NCBI GenBank assembly: GCA_030040525.1
Contig: JASHTN010000304.1
Coordinates: 1 to 6,722 of the forward strand
Direction of reading: 5' to 3'
Length of the DNA stretch: 6,722 bases
Source: Gammaproteobacteria bacterium
GTDB lineage: Bacteria; Pseudomonadota; Gammaproteobacteria; Steroidobacterales; Steroidobacteraceae
Part shown: piece after piece, positions 1 to 5,330 of the stretch
How positions within the stretch are numbered: position 1 is the stretch's first letter
Layout of the letters: each line of letters begins with the position of its first letter
Position numbers and translations under genes: made by a program
The notes under the pieces: generated by a model
The model's input: the letters and a program-made list of their open reading frames with translations, nothing else
What the model was told of the DNA's origin: nothing
The model's database searches: none

Positions 1-347
1 TGGAAGAAGAAGTCCTCGGTGATGTGGTAGGCGGCGGTCACGCCGTAGACCGGATTGACGCCGAAATCCTCGATGGAGAGGGCGCCGTAGTCCACGCCGA
101 GCTCGATGTTCGAGCTGTGTATGCCGGGCACCTTGACCTGCCGGCGCTCGACCTGCGGCTCGATCACGCGCGGCGGCGCCCCTTCGGTCGTCTGCTCGCC
201 GGCGGGAGCGGGGTTCTGCGCGGTGGCCGGCGGGTTGCCGGAGGTCTGGCGCGCCTGGCGCTGCTGGTACCAGTTGCGCACCGAGGCGCAGCCGCCGAGC
301 GCGCCGAGCACGGCGATCAGAAGAAGAACGCGAATCCGGCTTTCCAT
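1..347 (-). CDS. Outer-membrane beta-barrel lipoprotein (partial, 3' end beyond left edge)
   Basis: The reading frame starts at ATG 347 on the minus strand and runs open to the window edge, giving 115 complete residues without a stop. The N-terminus MESRIRVLLLIAVLGALGGC is a compact lipoprotein signal: two Arg, a hydrophobic core and the lipobox LGGC with Cys20 as the lipidated residue. A Pro/Ala/Gln-rich linker (about residues 35-65) follows. Then come alternating stretches such as NIELGVDYGALSIEDFGVNP and VYGVTAAYHITEDFFF, typical of outer-membrane beta-strands. The start is fixed by GAGGAAG seven bases upstream. The ATG lies 31 bases inside the 3' end of the SH3/barrel gene, so the two are co-transcribed and probably translationally coupled. 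It resembles the outer-membrane beta-barrel family found in Gammaproteobacteria and myxobacteria (the TIGR04565-type group, named from memory). Its exact role is unknown; a structural or anchoring role at the outer membrane is inferred. Confidence 0.8.
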   Translation of the reverse strand, partial: MESRIRVLLLIAVLGALGGCASVRNWYQQRQARQTSGNPPATAQNPAPAGEQTTEGAPPRVIEPQVERRQVKVPGIHSSNIELGVDYGALSIEDFGVNPVYGVTAAYHITEDFFF

Positions 348-1138
348 TCGTCTGCTTCCTCGTTCTGGTTGCGCGTCGTGAAGATGTAGTGGGCCTTGTA
401 CTCGGCGCGCAGGAAAAAGCGCCGCGTGAGGTAGAAGCGGATGCCGCCGCCGACGTAGGCGGTCGGCTCGGTGCGATCGGTGGGCTGCACCAGGGTCGCC
501 TTCGGCTCGGTGTGCACCGTGCCGATGCCGAGCATCAGGAACGGCGCCCAGCGCGACTCGGGCAGGATCACGTGCGTCAGGCCGAGATCGGCGGTCTCGC
601 CGTTGGAATAGCGGCCGAGGAACTGGCCGACGGCGCCCTCGACGGCCATCTGCGAGTTGAACGACACCGAGTAATAGGCGGAGATCAGGTTCGCGCCGCC
701 GTAGGCGCCGGCGAACATGCCGAGCTCGTAGCGGTGCGCGCTGAAGCCGGCGCGGTCGCCGAGGTCGAACTTGAAGGGCGAGCCGTCGGCGAGCACCAGC
801 TGCTGCATGTCGTGCTGCGAGGCCCAGCCTTCGACGCCGTGCTCGGTGCGCACCTTGAACCAGTCGGTGCGGCGGAACAGCACGTCGACGCTCGCATCGC
901 GCGGCACCACGTGAAACACGGGGTAGCCGCGCCCCGGGCCGGTGTGCAGCTCCAGATACGGCTGCGTGACGAACAGCTGCAGGTACTCGCGCGCGCCGGC
1001 CGCGAGCGGTGCCAGCAGCAGGGTCAGCACCACGGCGGCGGCGGCGCCGGCGCGGGACGCGCGGCGGCCCGGTGGAGCGGAGCGCTCAGTTGACCGGAAC
1101 GGCTGGATCGAACGGGTTGTTGAAGTACTGTGCGCCAA
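317..1138 (-). CDS. Secreted SH3-like domain protein with C-terminal outer-membrane beta-barrel
   Basis: The protein has 273 residues if it begins at TTG 1138. The signal peptide is RRASRAGAAAAVVLTLLLAPLAAGA (about residues 25-49), with likely cleavage after Ala49. Residues 58-115 form a bacterial SH3-like domain: YLELHTGPGRGYPV, then VDVLFRRTDWFKVRT and VEGWAS are the usual core. Residues 125-273 read as amphipathic beta-strands (for example SAYYSVSFNSQMAVEGAVG and GGGIRFYLTRRFFLRAEY). They end in GFAFFF, a terminal aromatic as expected for a BamA-inserted barrel. The length suits a small, about eight-stranded barrel. SH3-like domains in periplasmic proteins usually bind peptidoglycan or peptides, so a wall-to-outer-membrane link is a reasonable inference. 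The start is uncertain. TTG 1138 is the only start codon upstream of the signal peptide and lacks a good Shine-Dalgarno; it overlaps the preceding gene by 53 bases. GTG 1033 would leave a signal without basic residues. No function beyond the envelope location is proven. Confidence 0.85.
   Translation of the reverse strand: MAHSTSTTRSIQPFRSTERSAPPGRRASRAGAAAAVVLTLLLAPLAAGAREYLQLFVTQPYLELHTGPGRGYPVFHVVPRDASVDVLFRRTDWFKVRTEHGVEGWASQHDMQQLVLADGSPFKFDLGDRAGFSAHRYELGMFAGAYGGANLISAYYSVSFNSQMAVEGAVGQFLGRYSNGETADLGLTHVILPESRWAPFLMLGIGTVHTEPKATLVQPTDRTEPTAYVGGGIRFYLTRRFFLRAEYKAHYIFTTRNQNEEADEWKAGFAFFF
355..361 (-). promoter_or_regulatory. Ribosome binding site deciding the start of the barrel lipoprotein
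   Basis: Minus-strand GAGGAAG, a strong Shine-Dalgarno match, sits seven bases before ATG 347. It lies inside the coding sequence of the preceding gene. This supports both the start choice and coupling to the upstream cistron. Confidence 0.65.
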
Positions 1139-3755
1139 TATCCAGCCATTCCGACAGCAGACGAAGCTCGTCCGGCGTCATCCAGCCCGCATGCTGGCCG
1201 TTGGGCCCGAACGTCGCGAAGAACTGCGCGGACTGGGCGCCGTTGGCGCTGCCCGCGTTCATGAAGGGACCGACCGACGGCCCGGGCTGACCCATGATAA
1301 CTGTGTTGTGCGGGAACAGCAGCTGCACGTAGGAAGTGAACTCCTGCGCTACGGTGCTCGAGGCGGTGCTGGTCAGATCGAGATTGCCCGCCGGCACTTG
1401 CGTGGTGCCGGAGGGCGTCGAGTTGTGGCAGCCGGCCTGCGAGCAGGTCTCGTTCACCTGCACCCCGTTGACCGTGACCGGGCGCGCCGCATCCCACAAC
1501 GGCTGGATATGCTCCGGGTAGTTGATGATGGCGAGGCAGTTGGACGCCCAGGTGGTCTCGCACAGCGCACTGGTCGGGTTCTGGATCGGCTGCGTCGGGC
1601 TGATGTAGCTGTAGTCGATCGGGGTGCCGAGGTTGGCGGCCGGCACCTGCGCCGGGTCGTCCCACACGTCGGTGTAGATCACATCCATGGTCGGCTGCAT
1701 CTGCAGGCATGGCGGCGTATCGGTGGCGCAGCTCACCGCGGCGCGCGCCTCGGCCATGGTCTCGTCCGCCGCGGTCGGCACGAAGCCGCCGGAGCCGGCC
1801 GCGAGCGTGTGCGGGAACGGCACGCCGGCCGCGGCCGCGCCCGTCCAGGCGGAGGCAAACAGCCCGTCGCGGCCGTGCGATTTCCCGTTGGTGGCGCCCT
1901 GCGGCAGGTGACAGCCGTTGCACGAGACCACCTCGCCCGGGATCAGCTGCAGCCACACGCCCTGCGGCGGCCGGCTGCCGAGGCGGCGTGCGTTGACATC
2001 GAGGATGCTGACGCGGAAGGCGACATCCGCCGGCACCTCGATTTTCACCGAGCCGTCCGGCTCGATGGGCGCGTAGCCCATGATCTGCATCATGTAGTTG
2101 CTGGCGCCGAAGGCGGCCCCGGAGAGGTTCACGACCGTGGGGTCCGGGATCGACACCGGCTTCTCCAGGCGGATGAAGCGCGCCGGCCGCGAGCTCACCG
2201 GGGTCTGCGCCGCATCGGCGACGGTCGCGATGTTGGGCACCGCCGTGTCGACGCCGTCGATGTCGTAGACACTCCTTATATCTATGACGCCGACCCCGGC
2301 GTTCACCCAGTTCTGGTTGAGGGTCACCCCCGGAACCTGGTCGGGAATGATGTTCTGCAGCGTCCGGGGGGCCGCCGGCACGACGTCGCTCACCATCACG
2401 CCCTCGACCGGCTGCATCACCGGCAGCATGGTGTCGTTGGCGGGATCGAGGATCCAGGCGCTGTAGAGCGGCAGCGCCGCCGTCGCATTCGGGGCTGCGA
2501 GCGCGCTCGAGGTGCACGGCACGATGGTCGGCGGCGTCTGCGTCTGATCGAGCAGGCGGCACTCCGACCAGCTGACGAGGATGCGGCCGGTGCCGTCCCA
2601 GAGCGGGTAGGCCGAGTTGAAGCGCCCGCCGGGCGAGGGCCCCGGGACGGTGTACACGTCGTTGGTGCTGACCGCCGTCTGCGCCGGCCCCTTGAGTCCG
2701 GGATAAGCGAGCAGCGACTGGCTGTTCTCGACGTACTGCGTGCCGTTGATCTGCACCAGGTTGCCGCCGTCGTCGACGCCGGTGTACTGGCGGATCAGCG
2801 CCAGGATGTTGCCGTTCTGCATCTCGTGCGGATGCACGAACTCGATCACCGTGCCGTTGGTGCCGGTCATGTGGCTGTTGGCGCCGTAGTAGAGCTGCAG
2901 GTCGGTGCCGTCCGGGTTGGAGGAGTACAGCGACATCTGATCCTTGCCGCCCGGCGCGTTGTCCCAGCGGCTCCAGAGCACGCGCCCGCTCATCAGCACG
3001 GTGGCGTCGCGGTCGTGGCTCTGGTTGAAGGAGATCTGGTGAATGTCGGTGCCGTCCGCATTCATCACCTCGAGCACGAACGCCGGCTCGACCCGCGCCT
3101 CGTCCTGGTAGGAGAACTGCGGGAACCCCTCGTTGAGCAGCACGCCCTGCGAGTCGGTCTGCCGGGTGCTCGAGAACACGATGCGGCCGTCCGGCAGGAA
3201 GTGCGGCGAGACGTCGTTGACGGTCGCCGGGTCCGGATCGATCGACGGATCGATCACCGGGCTGAGGGTGTCGGTGGCGATGACGTACTGCCAGATGCGC
3301 CAGCAGGGCGGATCCTTCGACTCCTGGTTCATGGTCAGCGGGCCGCGCATGGCGAACAGCACCGTGCTGCCGTCGGCCGACACGTCGACGTCCTTGATGT
3401 CGTAGAGCGCACCGGCGGTGATGCGGCTCGTGATGTTGGTTTCCAGCGCGCTCGGCGAGGCGCTGGCGCGCTCGTAGAGATCGGCCTGCGGCACCAGGTC
3501 GCGCATCACGCGCAGATCGTCCTGCACCAGGTTGCCGGTGGTATCGGTCGGCACGGCGCGCTTCACGTAGAAGATCGGATAGTCGACCGTCGCCGGATCG
3601 CCCGACTGGCTGTTGGCGATATTGACGCTGCCGTAACCACCGGCGCCGCTGCCGCTGCAGCCCACCGCGGCTGCCGCCAGCAGCACCGCCAGGCCGGCGG
3701 CGCCGGCGCGCGTCCGGCGCCGCAGCACCTCTCGCCAGCCGCGCCACTCCCTCAT
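1086..3755 (-). CDS. HzsA-related (hydrazine synthase alpha-like) heme lipoprotein
   Basis: The protein has 889 residues from ATG 3755. The signal MREWRGWREVLRRRTRAGAA leads to LAVLLAAAAVGC, so Cys33 is the probable lipidated residue (lipobox AVGC, slightly atypical). An ATG at 3821 would add 22 residues and make an overlong signal with a Shine-Dalgarno 13 bases away, so 3755 is preferred. After YPIFYVKRAVP (about 60-70), TolB/PD40-like beta-propeller repeats follow: DVSADGSTVLFAM, DVSPHFLPDGRIVFSS (from residue 181) and NADGTDIHQISF (from 232). The middle domain carries GSVKIEVPADVAFRVSILD and VWLQLIPGEVVSCNGCH, with heme site CNGCH at 612-616; this is the signature of the HzsA-related family (PF18582). 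The C-terminal part has INYPEHIQPLW, then CSQAGCH at 771-777, a CX3CH heme-type site. In the known hydrazine synthase, alpha also has a propeller, a middle heme domain and a C-terminal heme domain. No HzsB or HzsC is nearby, so the reaction is unknown. The first gene of a three-gene operon. Confidence 0.88.
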   Translation of the reverse strand: MREWRGWREVLRRRTRAGAAGLAVLLAAAAVGCSGSGAGGYGSVNIANSQSGDPATVDYPIFYVKRAVPTDTTGNLVQDDLRVMRDLVPQADLYERASASPSALETNITSRITAGALYDIKDVDVSADGSTVLFAMRGPLTMNQESKDPPCWRIWQYVIATDTLSPVIDPSIDPDPATVNDVSPHFLPDGRIVFSSTRQTDSQGVLLNEGFPQFSYQDEARVEPAFVLEVMNADGTDIHQISFNQSHDRDATVLMSGRVLWSRWDNAPGGKDQMSLYSSNPDGTDLQLYYGANSHMTGTNGTVIEFVHPHEMQNGNILALIRQYTGVDDGGNLVQINGTQYVENSQSLLAYPGLKGPAQTAVSTNDVYTVPGPSPGGRFNSAYPLWDGTGRILVSWSECRLLDQTQTPPTIVPCTSSALAAPNATAALPLYSAWILDPANDTMLPVMQPVEGVMVSDVVPAAPRTLQNIIPDQVPGVTLNQNWVNAGVGVIDIRSVYDIDGVDTAVPNIATVADAAQTPVSSRPARFIRLEKPVSIPDPTVVNLSGAAFGASNYMMQIMGYAPIEPDGSVKIEVPADVAFRVSILDVNARRLGSRPPQGVWLQLIPGEVVSCNGCHLPQGATNGKSHGRDGLFASAWTGAAAAGVPFPHTLAAGSGGFVPTAADETMAEARAAVSCATDTPPCLQMQPTMDVIYTDVWDDPAQVPAANLGTPIDYSYISPTQPIQNPTSALCETTWASNCLAIINYPEHIQPLWDAARPVTVNGVQVNETCSQAGCHNSTPSGTTQVPAGNLDLTSTASSTVAQEFTSYVQLLFPHNTVIMGQPGPSVGPFMNAGSANGAQSAQFFATFGPNGQHAGWMTPDELRLLSEWLDIGAQYFNNPFDPAVPVN

Positions 3756-3762
3756 GAACGGA

Positions 3763-3767
3763 CCCCG
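3763..3767 (-). promoter_or_regulatory. Weak ribosome binding site supporting start 3755
   Basis: Minus-strand CGGGG lies seven bases before ATG 3755. The alternative ATG 3821 has AAGGGA (3840-3835) but with a 13-base spacer. Together with signal-peptide length this favours 3755, though the upstream start cannot be excluded. Confidence 0.4.
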
Positions 3768-3900
3768 CAGGCTTTCCCGCGCGCTCGCGCCGCATGCCAA
3801 TGTAACGTAATTCGATGGCATCTTGATTACTTTATCCCTTGCGGCAATCCGTCACGGTGCTCGTGCGCGCAGCGTGCTTTGCTCCCTGAGGCGACGCCAG

Positions 3901-3910
3901 GCTGCGCAGC
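3901..3910. repeat. Perfect 10-base palindrome GCTGCGCAGC
   Basis: GCTGCGCAGC is identical to its reverse complement and lies in the middle of the divergent control region. It could be half of an operator, but short GC palindromes arise by chance in DNA of this composition. Confidence 0.3.
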
Positions 3911-3923
3911 GGTACTAGGTAGC

Positions 3924-3944
3924 CAGCGGCGCGCGCGGCCGCTG
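3924..3944. repeat. GC-rich inverted repeat (7-base arms, 7-base loop)
   Basis: CAGCGGC at 3924-3930 pairs with GCCGCTG at 3938-3944 around the loop GCGCGCG. No T-run follows on either strand, so it is not an intrinsic terminator. It may be an operator or just GC-rich sequence. Confidence 0.35.
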
Positions 3945-3958
3945 TGATGCGACTCGCA
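3943..3958. promoter_or_regulatory. Candidate CRP/FNR-family binding site
   Basis: TGTGA (3943-3947), six bases, then TCGCA (3954-3958) matches nine of the ten core positions of the CRP/Vfr/Clp consensus TGTGA-N6-TCACA. It sits between the divergent genes, about 145 bases before the plus-strand start and about 190 before the minus-strand start. The match is by eye only and could be accidental. Confidence 0.25.
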
Positions 3959-4058
3959 GTTTGTCGCGCGCTCGGCCCGCAGCTTCACAAACTCCAAAGA
4001 GTGTCGCCGGCAAGCGACGTCAGGGCCGTGAGACATCGGGGAACAGGCTTGTGCGCCG

Positions 4059-4064
4059 TATAGT
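4059..4064 (+). promoter_or_regulatory. Possible -10 element of the plus-strand operon
   Basis: TATAGT matches five of six bases of the sigma-70 -10 consensus and lies about 40 bases before ATG 4104, giving a leader of roughly 30 bases. No good -35 hexamer is found at 16-18 bases upstream, so it would need an activator or is a chance match. Confidence 0.3.
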
Positions 4065-4103
4065 GCGGCCCGCGCATCGGCAGTCAGGGAGTTCACGAGC
4101 GCC

Positions 4104-5318
4104 ATGAGTGTCATGACTGACAACCGCAATGCCGGCCTCCGCCGCGGACGCAGCGCCGTGGCGCGCGCGATTTCGCTGAGCGCGCTGCTGCTCGCGGCGC
4201 AACTGCCCGCGCCGGCGCTCGGCGGCCCCAACGAGCAGGCGAAGCGCATCTACGAGCGCATCGCCGGCGTGCCGCCCTCGGCGGCGGACCTGCAGACGAT
4301 GGTGAACGACATCACCGGCCAGAGCGGCCAGGCGGGCCTGCTGGCTGCGGCCGCTTATGCCACCAACGCGCCGACCTTCTACGACGTGACGCTGAAGAAC
4401 TTCAGCATGCCGTGGACCAACCGCGACGCGACCGTGTTCGCGCCGCTCAACGATTATGTCGCCACGGTGATCGGCATGGTGCGCGACAACGTGCCGTTCA
4501 ACACCGCGCTGTCGGCCGATATCCTCTATGTCAGCAACGGCGCGGGGCTGCCGGCGCCGTCGATTGCCAACAACAACCATTACGCCACCGCCGAGGCCAA
4601 CGGCGTCGACCTGATGTCGACCCTGGTGAAGACCACGCAATCGGCCACCTACGGCATACCGACCGCCGCCACCGCCGGCCTGATCACCACGCGCGGCGCT
4701 GCCAGCGCCTTCTTCATCAACGGCACCAACCGCGCGATGTTCCGCTTCACGATGATCAATCAGTTCTGCAACGACATGCCGGCGCTGATGGACACCACGC
4801 GTCCCTCGGACCGCATCCGTCAGGACGTGGCGCGCTCGCCAGGCGGCGACAGCCAGATCTTTCTCACCAACTGTGTCGGCTGCCACAGCGGCATGGATCC
4901 GATGGTGCAGGCGTTCGCCTACTACAACTTCGACTCCACCAGCGGCGCGATGGTCTACACCCCGGGCCTGGTGCAGCCGAAGTACCTGATCAACGCGACC
5001 AACTTCCCGTGGGGCTTCGTGACCCCCGACGACAGCTGGTCGAACCGCTGGCGCACCGGTCCGAACGCGGCCCTCGGCTGGTCGCCCTCGCTCCCGGGCA
5101 GCGGCAGCGGCGCCAAGTCACTCGGCCAGGAGCTCGCCTCGAGCCAGACGTTCGCGCAGTGCCAGGTGCAGAAGGTCTTCCAGGCGGTGTGCTTCCGCAC
5201 AGCGCAGAACTCGACCGATCTCGCAACCGTCGCCTCGCTCACTTCCAACTTCACCTCCGACGGCTACAACCTGAAGACGGTGTTCCAGCAGGCGGCCGCC
5301 GCCTGTCCGGGGTCGTAA
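4104..5318 (+). CDS. Secreted monoheme protein, DUF1592/DUF1588/DUF1585-like
   Basis: The protein has 404 residues. A basic n-region (R8, R13, R14, R16, R21) and the core ISLSALLLAAQLPAPALG make a Sec signal, with cleavage probably after Gly40. There is no lipobox. The mature start AKRIYERIAGVPPSAADL and RDNVPFNTALSADILYVSN recall DUF1592-type proteins. GLITTRGAASAFFINGTNR, then INQFC (Cys222) and CVGCHSGMDP with the heme motif at 257-261 recall the DUF1588 region and its cytochrome site. LGQELASSQTFAQCQVQKVF and the following helices match the pattern of the C-terminal DUF1585. These families are best known from large planctomycete cytochrome proteins; this is a compact, divergent version, recognised by motif pattern rather than a search. 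Cys222, Cys353, Cys363 and Cys401 could form disulfides. AGGGAG lies twelve bases before ATG 4104, a long spacer; ATG 4113 has no better site. First gene of the plus-strand operon. The substrate is unknown; heme binding is inferred. Confidence 0.82.
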   Translation: MSVMTDNRNAGLRRGRSAVARAISLSALLLAAQLPAPALGGPNEQAKRIYERIAGVPPSAADLQTMVNDITGQSGQAGLLAAAAYATNAPTFYDVTLKNFSMPWTNRDATVFAPLNDYVATVIGMVRDNVPFNTALSADILYVSNGAGLPAPSIANNNHYATAEANGVDLMSTLVKTTQSATYGIPTAATAGLITTRGAASAFFINGTNRAMFRFTMINQFCNDMPALMDTTRPSDRIRQDVARSPGGDSQIFLTNCVGCHSGMDPMVQAFAYYNFDSTSGAMVYTPGLVQPKYLINATNFPWGFVTPDDSWSNRWRTGPNAALGWSPSLPGSGSGAKSLGQELASSQTFAQCQVQKVFQAVCFRTAQNSTDLATVASLTSNFTSDGYNLKTVFQQAAAACPGS

Positions 5319-5323
5319 GGGAG
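5317..5323 (+). promoter_or_regulatory. Ribosome binding site of the cytochrome-LamG lipoprotein gene
   Basis: AAGGGAG overlaps the TAA stop (5316-5318) of the preceding gene and lies seven bases before ATG 5331. It decides the start against the in-frame ATGs at 5340 and 5352, and implies coupled translation. Confidence 0.7.
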
Positions 5324-5330
5324 CAGCGCC

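Larger units (their letters stand above)
3756..4103. promoter_or_regulatory. Divergent control region between the two operons
   Basis: About 350 bases separate the divergent starts, and I find no convincing gene here. The stretch at about 3800-3840 is the most AT-rich part of the window and lies just upstream of the minus-strand operon. It is the natural place for that operon's promoter, although I could not find a clean -35/-10 pair. The rest is GC-rich with two inverted repeats and one CRP/FNR-like dyad, listed separately. The arrangement suggests the two operons may be regulated together, which is inference from layout only. Confidence 0.6.

Noticed and set aside
3235..3255. Direct repeat GGATCGATC, twice with a 12-base period
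   Set aside because: It encodes a short Asp/Pro-rich loop (IDPSIDPDP) of the propeller region. Two copies within coding sequence are most simply explained by protein-level repetition.
1086..3755. The HzsA-like gene as proof of anammox or hydrazine synthesis
   Set aside because: HzsA-related proteins extend well beyond anammox bacteria, and no HzsB or HzsC is visible, so only the family relation is claimed.
1024..3795. A 923-codon minus-strand frame overlapping the HzsA-like gene
   Set aside because: It is low-complexity (Arg/Gly/Ala) and shares almost its whole span with a frame carrying recognisable motifs. It is a frame shadow.
3924..3944. The GC hairpin as a transcription terminator
   Set aside because: No T-run follows on either strand, and its place between divergent starts does not call for a terminator.
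942..3947. A 1001-codon open frame on the plus strand opposite the HzsA-like gene
   Set aside because: It is rich in Arg, His, Gly and Val with no domain pattern. Long antisense open frames are expected when GC-rich third positions suppress stops. The minus-strand frame has clear domains and a lipoprotein signal.
3827..4249. A 140-codon minus-strand frame spanning the divergent control region
   Set aside because: It overlaps the start of the plus-strand gene, lacks a recognisable domain or good ribosome binding site, and looks like random GC-rich coding potential.
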